A DNA stretch of 64,000 nucleotides from Oscillospiraceae bacterium (GCA_004558145.1 SFDQ01000004.1:1-64000), one strand, 5' to 3'. Shown: positions 43,322-52,573, counted from the stretch's first letter. The notes: generated by a model from the sequence alone, not told the origin. Program-made: numbers and translations.

Positions 43322-44578
43322 TCAGGCGGGGTCCACCACCACGGTGGCGCTTCGCTCCGGACGAAGCATGGTCTGCAAGGCGTCGTCCAGGTCCTGTTTG
43401 GTCACGCTGGCAAGGGCTTCCAGTTCCTCGCCCGGCCGGCAGCCCCGCAAAAAGCTGCCCGCCAGAAGCGAGGCCGCGCTCTCGGTGCTCTCCAGGTCCT
43501 GCACCATCTCGCCGTAGAGCTGGTTCTTGCACAGGGTGAACAGTTCCTCGTCCACCCCTTCGGTGCGCAGCCGCTCGATCTCGGCCAACAGCATGTCCCG
43601 CACCTTTTCCGGCTGGTCGGTCTCGCCGGTGAACATGAAGCAGCACAGGCCGTCCAGCGCCAGGAACTCGCCGTCAAAGCCGGGGTTCACCAGATTCTGG
43701 TCGTAGAGGGTGCGGTAGAGGGGGGTCATTCCGCCGCAGATGACCTCGGTAAGCATGTCGCAGATGACCTCGAACTTCACCCCGCGCACCGGGGCCTCCT
43801 TGAAGCCCACGCCAAGGCAGGGCTTTGCCACCTGCATGGAAAAGCGGGCCTCGGGCCGGGCGATGGCCGCGGGCTCGTCGGCTTCGATTCGCCGCACACT
43901 GCCGGGGCGGGCGGGCAGTTTCGCCCGCTCGCAGGCGGCCAGCACCTGCTCCATGGTCACGTTGCCCGCCACCGCCAGCACCATGTTGCCGGGGTTATAG
44001 AAGGCGCGGCAGCTGTCGTAGAGCATGTCCGGCGTGATGGAGGCGATGCTCTCCACCGTGCCGGCGATGTCGTGGCGGATGGGGTGGTTCTGATACAGGC
44101 AGCCGAAGATGGCGGTCATCACCCGCCAGTCGGGGCTGTCGTCGTACATCTTTATCTCCTGGCCGATGATGCCCTGTTCCTTTTGGATGGTGGCCTCGGT
44201 GAAGTAGGGCTCGTTCACCATGCTCAGGAGGATGTCCAGGTTTTCGTCCACTTTGTCGGTGGCGGAAAAGAGGTAGCAAGTCTTGTCGAAGCTGGTGTAG
44301 GCGTTGGCGGAAGCGCCGGTCTTGGCAAAGCGGGCGAAGGCGTCGCCCTCCTCGCTCTCGAACATCTTGTGCTCCAGAAAATGGGCGGTGCCGGCGGGCA
44401 GATGGACGGTCTTGCCGTCCACCTCAAAGTCCAGGTCGATGGACCCGAAGCGGGTGCCGTAGATGGCGTAGGTGCTGCTGTAACCCGGCATGGGGCGCAC
44501 CAGCACGGTGAGGCCGCTTTCCAGCACGGCGCTCTGGCAGCCGACGGCGCGGCGCACGGCTTCAAAGTTCTCAGCCAT
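43322..44578 (-). CDS. M16 zinc peptidase, catalytically competent (YmfH-like)
   Basis: A 418-aa M16 family protein. The inverted zinc motif HFLEH (66-70) is intact and a downstream glutamate lies in QEIKMYDD. It shares an 8-bp overlap with the preceding M16 gene, which lacks this motif, so the two probably form an active/inactive pair as in Bacillus YmfF/YmfH. Substrate unknown. No signal peptide, so probably cytoplasmic. Confidence 0.88.
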   Translation of the reverse strand: MAENFEAVRRAVGCQSAVLESGLTVLVRPMPGYSSTYAIYGTRFGSIDLDFEVDGKTVHLPAGTAHFLEHKMFESEEGDAFARFAKTGASANAYTSFDKTCYLFSATDKVDENLDILLSMVNEPYFTEATIQKEQGIIGQEIKMYDDSPDWRVMTAIFGCLYQNHPIRHDIAGTVESIASITPDMLYDSCRAFYNPGNMVLAVAGNVTMEQVLAACERAKLPARPGSVRRIEADEPAAIARPEARFSMQVAKPCLGVGFKEAPVRGVKFEVICDMLTEVICGGMTPLYRTLYDQNLVNPGFDGEFLALDGLCCFMFTGETDQPEKVRDMLLAEIERLRTEGVDEELFTLCKNQLYGEMVQDLESTESAASLLAGSFLRGCRPGEELEALASVTKQDLDDALQTMLRPERSATVVVDPA

Positions 44579-45848
44579 GGGTCTCCTCCTTTTGGGTCAC
44601 AAGATAGCTCACCGACAGAGTGAACCGGCGCAGGATGTCCCGCACCTGGTCCGCCCCGATGGTCTCCAGCCGGGCGGCAGCCTCCTCGGGGGTGCTGACA
44701 CGGCCACCCCGCATGATCTCGCCGAAATACCAGTTCTCCATGCTTGCCAGGCTGTCGCCCACGCCGGCCATGCTGCTGGCAAGGGCAAGGCGGGCGTTTT
44801 CCAGCTCTTCGGGGGCGATGGGGCCTTCCAGCAGCTTTTCAAGCTCCGCCAGGATAGCCGCCTCGGCCTTTTCGGCGTTGGCGGGCTCCACGCCGCTGTC
44901 CACCATCATGCAGCCGGAGGCGGCGGTGATGCGGCTGGCGCAGTAGTAGCAGAGGCTCTGCTTTTCCCGTACGTTCAAAAACAGGCGGCTGGAGGGCAGC
45001 CCTCCGAACACGCACATGGCCATGCGGTAGGCGTCCAGTTCCTCCGGGTCCGCCGGGCGGCCCATGGTGAACAGCATGCACAGCTTTGCCTGCACAAGGT
45101 CCAGCTTTTCTTCAAAGTGCTGCGCCGGAACGGCGGGCATGGCCAGGAACGAGGGCAGCGGGGCCGGTTCGCGGCGCAGCCCTTCCAGCGCCGAAGCCAG
45201 CTTTGCCCGCACGGCGGTCTCGTCCATGCCCAGCACCATCACGTCAATGGAGGCAGTGCGCAGGATGTCCTTGTAGGCCGCGGTGAGGCTGGCGGGGGTG
45301 ACGGAGGGCAGGTCTTCCAGGTAGCCGTCCCGGGCGACGCCCGCCGGGGAATCGCCAAAGAAGCGGCGCTGGGCCTGCCGCACGCAGTAAAGGCGCTTGT
45401 CGTTGATTTCGCTCTCCAGCTGGCGGGCGAGGGTGGCCTTTTCGATGTTCACCGCCTCGGCGGAGAATTCGCCGTTTTCGAAATAGGGCTCAAAGGCCAC
45501 GCCGAAGGCCAGGGCGGCATACTCGGCGGAGAGGTGCTCCCCTTCCAGGGCGAACTCGTCCTTGATGCCGGTAACGCTGACGCTCAGCACCCGGCAGGCC
45601 CCCTGCATGGAGGTGGCCACGGTGAGGTCCGCGCCGTAGAGCTTTGCCAGCTTGCGGGAGAGGGCGGTCATGTCCGGGCAGGCGGAATAGCCCCGCTCCA
45701 GCACCAGCGGCAGCAGGGCGTGGTCGGTGGCCGCGGGCCGGGCGGCGGCGAAGCGGAAGTGGATGGAAAGGCGGCAGCGGTTGAATTTATCCGCCGGCAG
45801 GGTGTGCAGCTGCACGCCGGGGGCGATGGATTCGGTGTGTAAGCTCAT
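44571..45848 (-). CDS. M16 peptidase-like protein without zinc motif (YmfF-like)
   Basis: A 425-aa M16-fold protein. The position of the HxxEH motif reads LLPLVLERG, so it should not bind zinc. The C-terminal half keeps the M16 pattern (FGGLPSSRLFLNVREKQSLCYYC). It presumably pairs with the active subunit encoded next, as in other two-subunit M16 proteases. ATG 45846-45848; 15 bp after the M15 gene. Confidence 0.85.
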   Translation of the reverse strand: MSLHTESIAPGVQLHTLPADKFNRCRLSIHFRFAAARPAATDHALLPLVLERGYSACPDMTALSRKLAKLYGADLTVATSMQGACRVLSVSVTGIKDEFALEGEHLSAEYAALAFGVAFEPYFENGEFSAEAVNIEKATLARQLESEINDKRLYCVRQAQRRFFGDSPAGVARDGYLEDLPSVTPASLTAAYKDILRTASIDVMVLGMDETAVRAKLASALEGLRREPAPLPSFLAMPAVPAQHFEEKLDLVQAKLCMLFTMGRPADPEELDAYRMAMCVFGGLPSSRLFLNVREKQSLCYYCASRITAASGCMMVDSGVEPANAEKAEAAILAELEKLLEGPIAPEELENARLALASSMAGVGDSLASMENWYFGEIMRGGRVSTPEEAAARLETIGADQVRDILRRFTLSVSYLVTQKEETHG

Positions 45849-45863
45849 AGGTCTCCTTTTCGG

Positions 45864-46760
45864 TCAGGCGGAAAGCCCGTCCAGGTATTCTTCCAGGCAC
45901 TTGCCGCTCTCGGTGATGGCTTTCGCGTTCTCCACACCCACATAACGGTAGTGCCAGGGCTCGTAGATGATGCCGGTGATGGCCTGCTTGTCCTCGGGAT
46001 AGCGCAGGATGAAGCCATATTCCGGCGCGTGCTCGAACAGCCACTTGGCTGCGTCGGTGTTGGCAAAGGCGGAGTCCAGGGTCTGGTGGTCGGGGGTGAC
46101 GATGTCCGCCGCGAGGCCGGAGTTGTGCTCGGAATAGCCGGGCACGGCCACCACCGTCTTGGCCTTGTCGTAGGCTTCCTCCTCAGACATGCCCTGGTCC
46201 AGCCATTTCTGCTTTTCCTGGTCAAAGAGGTTCTGCTGGTATTCCACCGTGCGGTAGCCCGAGCAGAGCAGCAGCTCCACCCCGTCCACGGCGGCGGCCT
46301 GCTTCATCTGCATGTAGGCGTCGGCGGCTTCGTCCGCCAGCTCCTTCTGGGTGGAGGCCTCGGCCACCTTGGTGGTGATCTGCCAGTCCTCCGGCAGGGC
46401 CACGTTGTTGTTCACCAGGGTCAGCCGCCAGTCCCCGTCGGTGGCGGGGGTGACGGTCTCGCCGGAAGAGGCGGGCTCACTGGCAGGCTCGCTGGCCGGT
46501 TCGCCGGAAGAGGTGGAAGCGGAGCCGGAGGAACTGGTGGTCTGGCTGGTGCTCTGGCCCGAGGCGCCGCTGTTCTCCTTCCCGTCGGTGAGAACGCCCA
46601 CCAGCTTGAACACGCCGAAGCCCACCGCGGCGATCAGCACGAGGCAGACGGCACAGAAGATCAGGCGGTTGCGCGCCACCTGACGCTTGCGGCGGGCGCG
46701 GGCGGCGGCGCGGCGGCGGCGCTCGCTTTCGCTCATATCACGGGGGGGATAGCTGGGCAT
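45864..46760 (-). CDS. M15 family D-Ala-D-Ala carboxypeptidase (VanY-like)
   Basis: A 298-aa membrane-anchored peptidase. An Arg-rich cytoplasmic N-terminus (about 10-32) precedes one membrane helix (33-55), then a Ser/Ala/Glu/Pro linker with GEPASEPASEPASS repeats. The M15B domain shows SGYRTVEYQ, the metal site SEHNSGLAAD (His, Asp) and the EPWHYRYVG motif. It removes terminal D-Ala from peptidoglycan stem peptides. VanY-type proteins are widespread without vancomycin resistance; no vanHAX genes are present. First gene of the run down to coaD. Confidence 0.9.
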   Translation of the reverse strand: MPSYPPRDMSESERRRRAAARARRKRQVARNRLIFCAVCLVLIAAVGFGVFKLVGVLTDGKENSGASGQSTSQTTSSSGSASTSSGEPASEPASEPASSGETVTPATDGDWRLTLVNNNVALPEDWQITTKVAEASTQKELADEAADAYMQMKQAAAVDGVELLLCSGYRTVEYQQNLFDQEKQKWLDQGMSEEEAYDKAKTVVAVPGYSEHNSGLAADIVTPDHQTLDSAFANTDAAKWLFEHAPEYGFILRYPEDKQAITGIIYEPWHYRYVGVENAKAITESGKCLEEYLDGLSA

Positions 46761-46827
46761 GGGGGTACACTCCTTTGGTTTTTCAGCCGCCGGAAGGCAG
46801 CGTTCTTCTTGAATGATTCAGTTATCT

Positions 46828-46856
46828 ATTATACACCCGGGGCACGCGGCTGTAAA
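46828..46856 (-). promoter_or_regulatory. Promoter of the M15-M16-lgt-folD-coaD operon
   Basis: TTTACA (46851-46856), 17-bp spacer, TATAAT (46828-46833) on the minus strand, about 68 bp upstream of the M15 gene. Confidence 0.7.
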
Positions 46857-46882
46857 TCGAAGAATTGCAAACAAAATGTAAC

Positions 46883-46910
46883 AGGCCGCCGCCTCAGAGG
46901 GCGGCGGCCT
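46883..46910 (-). terminator. Terminator-like hairpin after lysA
   Basis: AGGCCGCCGCC and complement, 11 bp, 6-nt loop, just past the lysA stop. The following T content is poor (GTTACATTTTG), so termination may be incomplete. Confidence 0.55.
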
Positions 46911-46916
46911 GAGCGG

Positions 46917-48188
46917 TCAGCCTTTTTGCAGTTTGTCCCAATAGGGGGTGAAATCGAAGGTGGCGAAGTAGTCCGCCGGGGTCTCGGCGCGGCGGATGAG
47001 CTGGTGGGAGCCGTCCTCCTTCAGCAGCACCTCGGCGCTGCGCAGCTTGCCGTTGTAGTTGTAGCCCATGGAGAAGCCGTGGGCGCCGGTGTCGTGGATA
47101 ACCACGATGTCGCCGATCTCGATCTTGGGCAGGGGCCGGTCGACGGCGAACTTGTCGTTGTTCTCGCACAGGCCGCCGGTGACGTCATAGATGCGGTCGC
47201 AGGGCTCGTCCTCCTTGCCCAGAACGGTGATGTGGTGATAAGCGCCGTACATGGCCGGGCGCATCAGGTTGGCAGCGCAGGCATCCAGGCCCACATAGTC
47301 CTTCTGGATGTGCTTTTCGTGGAGCACGGTGGCCACCAGATGGCCGTAGGGCGCCAGCATGAAGCGGCCCAGCTCAGTGAAGATGGCCACATCGCCCATG
47401 CCCGCGGGCACCAGAATTTCCTCAAACTTTTTGCGCACGCCCTCGCCGATGGCCTCGATGTCGCTCTTGGGCTGGTAGGGGGCGTAGTCCACGCCCACGC
47501 CGCCGGACAGGTTCACGAAGGCGATCTTGGCGCCGGTGGCCTCGTGCAGGCGCACCGCCAGCTCGAACAGGATGCCCGCCAGGGTGGGGTAATACTCGTT
47601 GTAGGTGGTGTTGCTGGCCAAAAAGGCGTGGATGCCGAACTGCTTTGCGCCCTTGGCCATCAGCTTTTTGAAGGCGCTGACCATCTGCACCTCGGTCATG
47701 CCGTACTTGGCCTCGCCGGGGTTGTCCATGATGTCGTTGCCCAGGCTGAACATGCCGCCGGGATTGTAGCGGCAGCAGACGGTCTCGGGCACACCCGCCA
47801 CCCGGTCCAAAAACTCCACATGGGTGTAGTCGTCCAGGTTGATGTAAGCGCCCATCTCGGCGGCCTTTTTCATGTCCTGCACGGGGGTCACGTTGGAGGA
47901 GAACATCACGTCATGGCCGGTGATGCCGCAGGCCTCGCTGAGGACCAGCTCGGTGTAGGAGGAGCAGTCCATGCCGCAGCCTTCCTCTTTCAAGATCTGC
48001 ATCAGGTAGGGGTTGGGGGTGGCCTTGACGGCGAAATACTCCTTGAAGCCCTTGTTCCAGCTGAAGGCTTTGTAAAGGCGGCGGGCGTTCTCCCGGATGC
48101 CCTTCTCGTCGTAAATGTGGAACGGCGTGGGCACATCGGCAATGATCTGCTGGGCCTGTTCCAGTGTGATGAACGGTACTTTCTGCAT
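46917..48188 (-). CDS. lysA: Diaminopimelate decarboxylase
   Basis: A 423-aa alanine racemase-fold (group IV) PLP decarboxylase. Lys-55 in YFAVKATPNP is the likely PLP lysine and GCGMDCSSYTEL follows; the C-terminal segment has the substrate-site CENNDKFAVDR and the MGYNYNGKLR motif. It makes lysine from meso-diaminopimelate. It could be a related D-amino-acid or carboxynorspermidine decarboxylase, but length and motifs favour LysA. ATG 48186-48188 has GGGGAG 8 nt upstream. Single gene with own promoter; no lysine riboswitch fits in the short leader (about 55 nt). Confidence 0.88.
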   Translation of the reverse strand: MQKVPFITLEQAQQIIADVPTPFHIYDEKGIRENARRLYKAFSWNKGFKEYFAVKATPNPYLMQILKEEGCGMDCSSYTELVLSEACGITGHDVMFSSNVTPVQDMKKAAEMGAYINLDDYTHVEFLDRVAGVPETVCCRYNPGGMFSLGNDIMDNPGEAKYGMTEVQMVSAFKKLMAKGAKQFGIHAFLASNTTYNEYYPTLAGILFELAVRLHEATGAKIAFVNLSGGVGVDYAPYQPKSDIEAIGEGVRKKFEEILVPAGMGDVAIFTELGRFMLAPYGHLVATVLHEKHIQKDYVGLDACAANLMRPAMYGAYHHITVLGKEDEPCDRIYDVTGGLCENNDKFAVDRPLPKIEIGDIVVIHDTGAHGFSMGYNYNGKLRSAEVLLKEDGSHQLIRRAETPADYFATFDFTPYWDKLQKG

Positions 48189-48245
48189 GCTGCACTCTCC
48201 CCTCTTTGCGGCGCGCGGGCACTTTGCCCGGCCCGAAGTTTCATT

Positions 48246-48274
48246 ATTATAGCACGATAAAGCGCCCTTGGCAA
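48246..48274 (-). promoter_or_regulatory. lysA promoter
   Basis: TTGCCA (48269-48274), 17-bp spacer, TATAAT (48246-48251) on the minus strand, about 58 bp before lysA. It starts 9 bp beyond the phoU terminator. Confidence 0.75.
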
Positions 48275-48282
48275 CTGCAAAC

Positions 48283-48322
48283 AAAAAGCGCCGCCCCCGG
48301 CCCTTTGCGGGCCGGAGACGGC
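48283..48322 (-). terminator. Terminator of the pst-phoU operon
   Basis: GCCGCCCCCGGCCC and GGGCCGGAGACGGC form a 14-bp stem with two mismatches and a 5-nt loop, followed by CTTTTT on the minus strand. Confidence 0.75.
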
Positions 48323-48341
48323 AAAAAGAGAAAAGAAAAGA

Positions 48342-48992
48342 TCAGATGCGAAGTTCGCCTTTGACGATGTATTCGATCCACTCCGCCAGGTTGGTGGCAT
48401 GGTCGCTCATGCGCTCCAGGTATTTGGCGATCATCAGATAATCCACATACTGGGAGATGGCGCCGGGGTTGGCGGCCATCATCTGGCACAGCTCCTCGCA
48501 CACTTCCTCGAAGTAGTCGTCCTGGGCATCGTCCTGGGCGGCCACAAGGCGGGCTTTCTCCACGTCCAGGTCCACATAGGCCTGCACGGTGTCCTGCACC
48601 ATCTTCTGCATCAGGCCGAACATCTCGGAGAAATAGGGGATGTGGTCCACCTTGTCCTTGCCGGAAAGCTTGATGACATACTCGCTGATGTCGGCGCAGT
48701 GGTCGGCGATGCGCTCCAGGTCGGCGATCATGCGCATGATGGAGGCGATGCGCCGCCAGTCGCCCGCCACGGGGCTCTGGGTGACCACCAGGGTCAGGCA
48801 CTCCTGCTCGATGTCCCGCTCCATCTGGTCGAACTCGTCGTCGCCTTCCATGACCGAGCGGGCCAGGTCGGCGTCCAGCTGCTCCAGGGCGCGCTGGGTG
48901 CGGCCGATGGCCTGCACGATGCCGCCGCCCATCTCCATCACGTGCACGCGCAGCTGGCCCAGGGCCTCGGTGTAATTGTTTCGGGTCTGCAT
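48342..48992 (-). CDS. phoU: Phosphate transport regulator PhoU
   Basis: A 216-aa protein made of two PhoU three-helix repeats, each with the metal-binding signature (RIADHCADISEYV at about 91-103 and ERMSDHATNLAEWI at about 193-206). It modulates PstSCAB and the sensor PhoR. Last gene of the pst operon, 14 bp after pstB. Confidence 0.95.
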   Translation of the reverse strand: MQTRNNYTEALGQLRVHVMEMGGGIVQAIGRTQRALEQLDADLARSVMEGDDEFDQMERDIEQECLTLVVTQSPVAGDWRRIASIMRMIADLERIADHCADISEYVIKLSGKDKVDHIPYFSEMFGLMQKMVQDTVQAYVDLDVEKARLVAAQDDAQDDYFEEVCEELCQMMAANPGAISQYVDYLMIAKYLERMSDHATNLAEWIEYIVKGELRI

Positions 48993-49005
48993 AATTGCCT
49001 CCTTG

Positions 49006-49767
49006 TCAGCCGAACCGGCCGGTGATGTAATCTTCGGTGCGCTTGTCCTGGGGGTTCTGGAAGATCTGGATGGTGGAGCCGTACTCCACCAGTTCGCCCA
49101 GCAGGAAGAAGGCGGTCTTGTCCGAGATACGGCTGGCCTGCTGCATGTTGTGGGTCACGATGACCACGGTGTAGTCCTTTTTCAGGTCGGCCATCAGGTC
49201 CTCGATGCGCAGGGTGCTGCCGGGGTCCAGGGCGCTGGTGGGTTCGTCCATCAGCAGCACGTCCGGCTCCACCGCCAGCGCACGGGCGATGCAAAGGCGC
49301 TGCTGCTGGCCGCCGGAGAGGCCCATGGCGCTCTTTTTCAGGCGGTCCTTCACTTCGTCCCACAGCGCCGCGCCTCGCAGGCTCTTCTCCACCAGCTCGT
49401 CCAGCTCGGCGTGGGAGTGGTTGCCGTGGAGCCGGGGGCCGTAGGCCACGTTGTCGTAGATGCTCATGGGGAAGGGATTGGGCTTCTGGAACACCATGCC
49501 CACCCGGCGGCGCAGCTCGTTCACGTCCACGTCCTTGGCGTAGATGTCCTGGCCGTTCAGCAGCACCTCGCCGGTGATGCGCACGCTGGGGATGAGGTCG
49601 TTCATGCGATCCAGAGTCTTGAGGAAGGTGGACTTGCCGCAGCCCGAGGGCCCGATCAGGGCGGTGATCTCGTTCTTCTGGATTTCAATGTTAATGCCCT
49701 TCAGCGCCTCGGTCTCGCCGTAGTACAGGTGAAGGTCTTTCGCTTGCAAAATGGGGGTCTCGCTCAT
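49006..49767 (-). CDS. pstB: Phosphate ABC transporter ATP-binding protein
   Basis: A 253-aa ABC ATPase. Walker A GPSGCGKST (39-47), signature LSGGQQQR, Walker B VLLMDEPTSALDP and the PstB-specific FQKPNPFPMSIYDNVAYGPR. ATG 49765-49767 has GGAGGG upstream and overlaps the pstA end by 4 bp. Confidence 0.97.
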   Translation of the reverse strand: MSETPILQAKDLHLYYGETEALKGINIEIQKNEITALIGPSGCGKSTFLKTLDRMNDLIPSVRITGEVLLNGQDIYAKDVDVNELRRRVGMVFQKPNPFPMSIYDNVAYGPRLHGNHSHAELDELVEKSLRGAALWDEVKDRLKKSAMGLSGGQQQRLCIARALAVEPDVLLMDEPTSALDPGSTLRIEDLMADLKKDYTVVIVTHNMQQASRISDKTAFFLLGELVEYGSTIQIFQNPQDKRTEDYITGRFG

Positions 49768-50684
49768 TGTGCGCCCTCCTTCTTTTTCATTCGGTTGCGT
49801 ACCAGCCGGGTGGCGGCGTTCAGCCCCAGCACCAGCAGCATCAGGATGGCGGCGATGGCATAGCCCACGTCGAACTCGCCACGCTCGCTCACATACATAT
49901 ACAGCGCCACGGACAAGGTGCCGCCGCTGCGGCTGAAGGCCGCGAACACGTTTTTGGCAATGACGGTGCCCACGCCGGCGGTGAACAGCAGGGCGGCGCT
50001 TTCGCCCACGATGCGGCCCACGGCCAGGATGCAGCCGGTGATGATGCCCTCCAGCGAGGAAGGCAGCACGATGGTGCGGATCATGTACCACTTGGTGGCC
50101 CCCAGGCCCAGCGCGCCCTCACGGTAGCTGGCGGGCACAGTCTTGAGGCTCTCCTGGGTGGTGCGGATGATGGTGGGCAAAATCATGATGACCAGGGTGC
50201 AGCCGCCGGAGAGCAGGCTGGTCTTGAAGCCCAGCATCTGGCAGAAGAACAGCATGCCCACCAGGCCGTAGAGGATGGAGGGGATGCCCGCCAGCGCCTC
50301 GGTGGCAAACTCCACCAGACCGATGAGTTTGCGGCTGGTGGCGTACTCGGTGAGGTAGACCGCCGCGCCCACGCCCAGGGGCAGGGCCAGCAGCAGGCTG
50401 AAGGCCACGATGTAGAGGGTGTTGAGGATGTTGGGCAGGATGCCGATGGTGTCTTTCAGCGCGCTGGGCGAAGTGGAGAGCAGCTGCCAGGTGATGTGGG
50501 GCACGCCCTTGACGAAGATGTAGCCGATGAGGCCGATGAGCAGCGCGCAGGTGAGCGCCGCCGCGGCGTAGACAAGGCCCAGCAGCACCGCGCTCTTGGC
50601 CTTGCGCAGGGCAAGTTTCGAGTGGGCGGCAGCCTTTTCGGCGCGCACGCCGGATGCGTTCAAAGTTGCCTGCATGGTGCTCAT
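49764..50684 (-). CDS. pstA: Phosphate ABC transporter permease PstA
   Basis: A 306-aa permease with six predicted membrane segments and the EAA loop (EGALGLGATKWYMIRTIVLP). It forms the channel together with PstC. It overlaps both pstC and pstB by 4 bp. Confidence 0.95.
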   Translation of the reverse strand: MSTMQATLNASGVRAEKAAAHSKLALRKAKSAVLLGLVYAAAALTCALLIGLIGYIFVKGVPHITWQLLSTSPSALKDTIGILPNILNTLYIVAFSLLLALPLGVGAAVYLTEYATSRKLIGLVEFATEALAGIPSILYGLVGMLFFCQMLGFKTSLLSGGCTLVIMILPTIIRTTQESLKTVPASYREGALGLGATKWYMIRTIVLPSSLEGIITGCILAVGRIVGESAALLFTAGVGTVIAKNVFAAFSRSGGTLSVALYMYVSERGEFDVGYAIAAILMLLVLGLNAATRLVRNRMKKKEGAQ

Positions 50685-51547
50685 TCCTTCTCCCCCCGTT
50701 TCAGCACACGGCCCAACAGGCCGTTGACCAGCATGATAAAGATGAACAGCACAAGAGCGATGCTGAACAGCGCCTGCTTCTGCAGGCCGCTGGCGTAGCT
50801 CATCTCCTTGGCCACCGCGGTGGTCAGGAAGGTGACGCTCTTGAAGAGGCCGGGCATGTTGGGCACGTTGCCGGCCACCATCATAACAGCCATGGCCTCG
50901 CCGATGGCGCGGCCCACGCCCAGCACCACGCCCGCGCCGATGCCGCTTTTCGCGGCGGGCAGGCTGACCTTGAAGATGGTCTCCATCCAGGTGGCGCCGA
51001 GGGCGAGGCTGGCGTGCTCATACTCGGGCGGCACGGCGTTCAGCGCCGTCTCGCTCACCGACACGATGCCGGGCAAGATCATGATGGCAAGAACCAGCAT
51101 GGCGGCCAGAAGGCAGGTGCCGTTGTCCAGATGGAACACCTGCATCATCAGCGGCACCAGCACCATCATGCCTACGAGGCCGTAGACCACGCTGGGGATG
51201 CCCGCCAGCAGGTCCACCGCAGGGCGGACGATGCCTGCCACCCGGGGGCTGGCCACCTTGGAGAGGAACACCGCGGTGAGCACGCCCACCGGCACGCCGA
51301 TGGCGATGGCTCCCAGGGTGCCCCAGATGCTGGTGAGGATGAAAGGCAGGATGCCGAAGCTGGGCTCGGCGGCAGTGGACTTCCACACGGTGCCCAGCAG
51401 GAAGTCGCCCAGGCCGATCTCCTTGATGGCGGGCAGGCCGGCGGTGATGATGTAAAGGCTGATGAGGGCCACAAAGGCGATGGCCAGCATGCCGCAGGTG
51501 AAGAACACGGCGTGCATGACCGCCTCGGTGATGTGTTTGGTTTTCAT
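50681..51547 (-). CDS. pstC: Phosphate ABC transporter permease PstC
   Basis: A 288-aa permease with six membrane segments and the EAA-type loop (ASLALGATWMETIFKVSLP). ATG 51545-51547 follows AAAGGAG; a start 12 codons earlier falls in the intergenic hairpin region and is rejected. Confidence 0.95.
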   Translation of the reverse strand: MKTKHITEAVMHAVFFTCGMLAIAFVALISLYIITAGLPAIKEIGLGDFLLGTVWKSTAAEPSFGILPFILTSIWGTLGAIAIGVPVGVLTAVFLSKVASPRVAGIVRPAVDLLAGIPSVVYGLVGMMVLVPLMMQVFHLDNGTCLLAAMLVLAIMILPGIVSVSETALNAVPPEYEHASLALGATWMETIFKVSLPAAKSGIGAGVVLGVGRAIGEAMAVMMVAGNVPNMPGLFKSVTFLTTAVAKEMSYASGLQKQALFSIALVLFIFIMLVNGLLGRVLKRGEKE

Positions 51548-51572
51548 GGGCGTTCTCCTTTCACAGCCCGGC

Positions 51573-51601
51573 AAAAGCCGCACGGCGCGCGCCGTGCGGC
51601 T
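51573..51601 (-). terminator. Intra-operon hairpin between pstS and pstC
   Basis: AGCCGCACGGC and complement form an 11-bp perfect stem with a GCGC loop, followed on the minus strand by only TTTTG. It probably works as a partial terminator or mRNA-stabilising 3' end, giving more PstS than PstCAB. Confidence 0.7.
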
Positions 51602-51624
51602 CTTTTCGGGGGACCGTGGGTGTG

Positions 51625-52506
51625 TTACGCCAGGGGCACCGCGCCGGCGTCGATGATCAGCTGGTGAGCATCCTCGCTCAGGGCGAAGTCGATGAAGGCC
51701 TGGGCGGCGTCGCTCAGCTCAGCGCCCTCCTTGGTGACGAAGACGAAGGGACGCTGCACCTTGTAGCTGCCATCCTGCACGGTGGCCTCGGTGGCCTCTA
51801 CGCCGTCGACGGTCACAGCCTTGACCTTCTCATCCACAGCGGACAGGGAAGCGTAGCCGAAGGCGTTAGGGTTGGCGGCCACGGCGGCGATCACGGCGCC
51901 GGTGCTGGTCAGCTCCTGATCGTAGACGCAGACATCCTCCACGCCGACGATGCTCTCGAAGCCGTCGCGGGTGCCGCTGCCGGCCTCACGGCCGATCAGG
52001 ACCACGGGGGCGTCAGGGCCGCCCACCTCGCTCCAGTTGGTGATGGTGCCGTCGGCCAGGCCCTTGATCTGGTCCAGGGTCAGGTCGGTGACGGTGTTCT
52101 CATTGTTCACGATGATGGCGATGCCGTCCAGGGCGAAGGTGGTGCCCACCAGGCCGGAGGCGGTCTCCTCGTCCTTCAGCGCGCGGCTGGAAAGGCCGAT
52201 GTCCAGGGTGCCCTCGGAGGCACCGGTGATGCCGGCGCCGCTGCCGGTGGGATCGTAAGTAACGTCAACGCCGGGGTTCGCGTTCATGAAGGACTCCTGC
52301 ATGGCCAGGATGACCTTCTCCACGCTGGTGGAGCCGCCGGTGGTCACAGCGCCTTCCAGCTCAGCGGCCTGGGAAGCGGGGGTGCTGGCGGAGGTGTCGG
52401 TGCTGTCGGTGTTGGCGGCGGGGGCGCTGGAAGAAGGGGCGCTGCCACAGGCTGCCAGGCTCACGGCCATGCACAGAGCGGCCGCAAAAGCAACAAACTT
52501 TTTCAT
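51625..52506 (-). CDS. pstS: Phosphate-binding lipoprotein PstS
   Basis: A 293-aa periplasmic-type binding protein anchored as a lipoprotein: signal peptide with lipobox LAAC (residues 17-20), a Ser/Ala/Thr linker (21-50), then the PstS fold. TTGGSTSVEK and GREAGSGTRDGFE correspond to the phosphate-contact segments. It delivers phosphate to PstCAB. Confidence 0.96.
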   Translation of the reverse strand: MKKFVAFAAALCMAVSLAACGSAPSSSAPAANTDSTDTSASTPASQAAELEGAVTTGGSTSVEKVILAMQESFMNANPGVDVTYDPTGSGAGITGASEGTLDIGLSSRALKDEETASGLVGTTFALDGIAIIVNNENTVTDLTLDQIKGLADGTITNWSEVGGPDAPVVLIGREAGSGTRDGFESIVGVEDVCVYDQELTSTGAVIAAVAANPNAFGYASLSAVDEKVKAVTVDGVEATEATVQDGSYKVQRPFVFVTKEGAELSDAAQAFIDFALSEDAHQLIIDAGAVPLA

Positions 52507-52573
52507 TTTCTTTTCTCTCCTTACGATTCATGTGTTGCTCGTTTTTTGTTTCCCTCCTGTGGGGAACGGTTAA

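Noticed and set aside
45864..46760. Vancomycin-resistance cluster (VanY-like M15, VanZ-like protein in the window)
   Set aside because: No vanH, vanA or vanX and no VanRS are present; the VanZ-like and VanY-like genes are 40 kb apart in housekeeping contexts.
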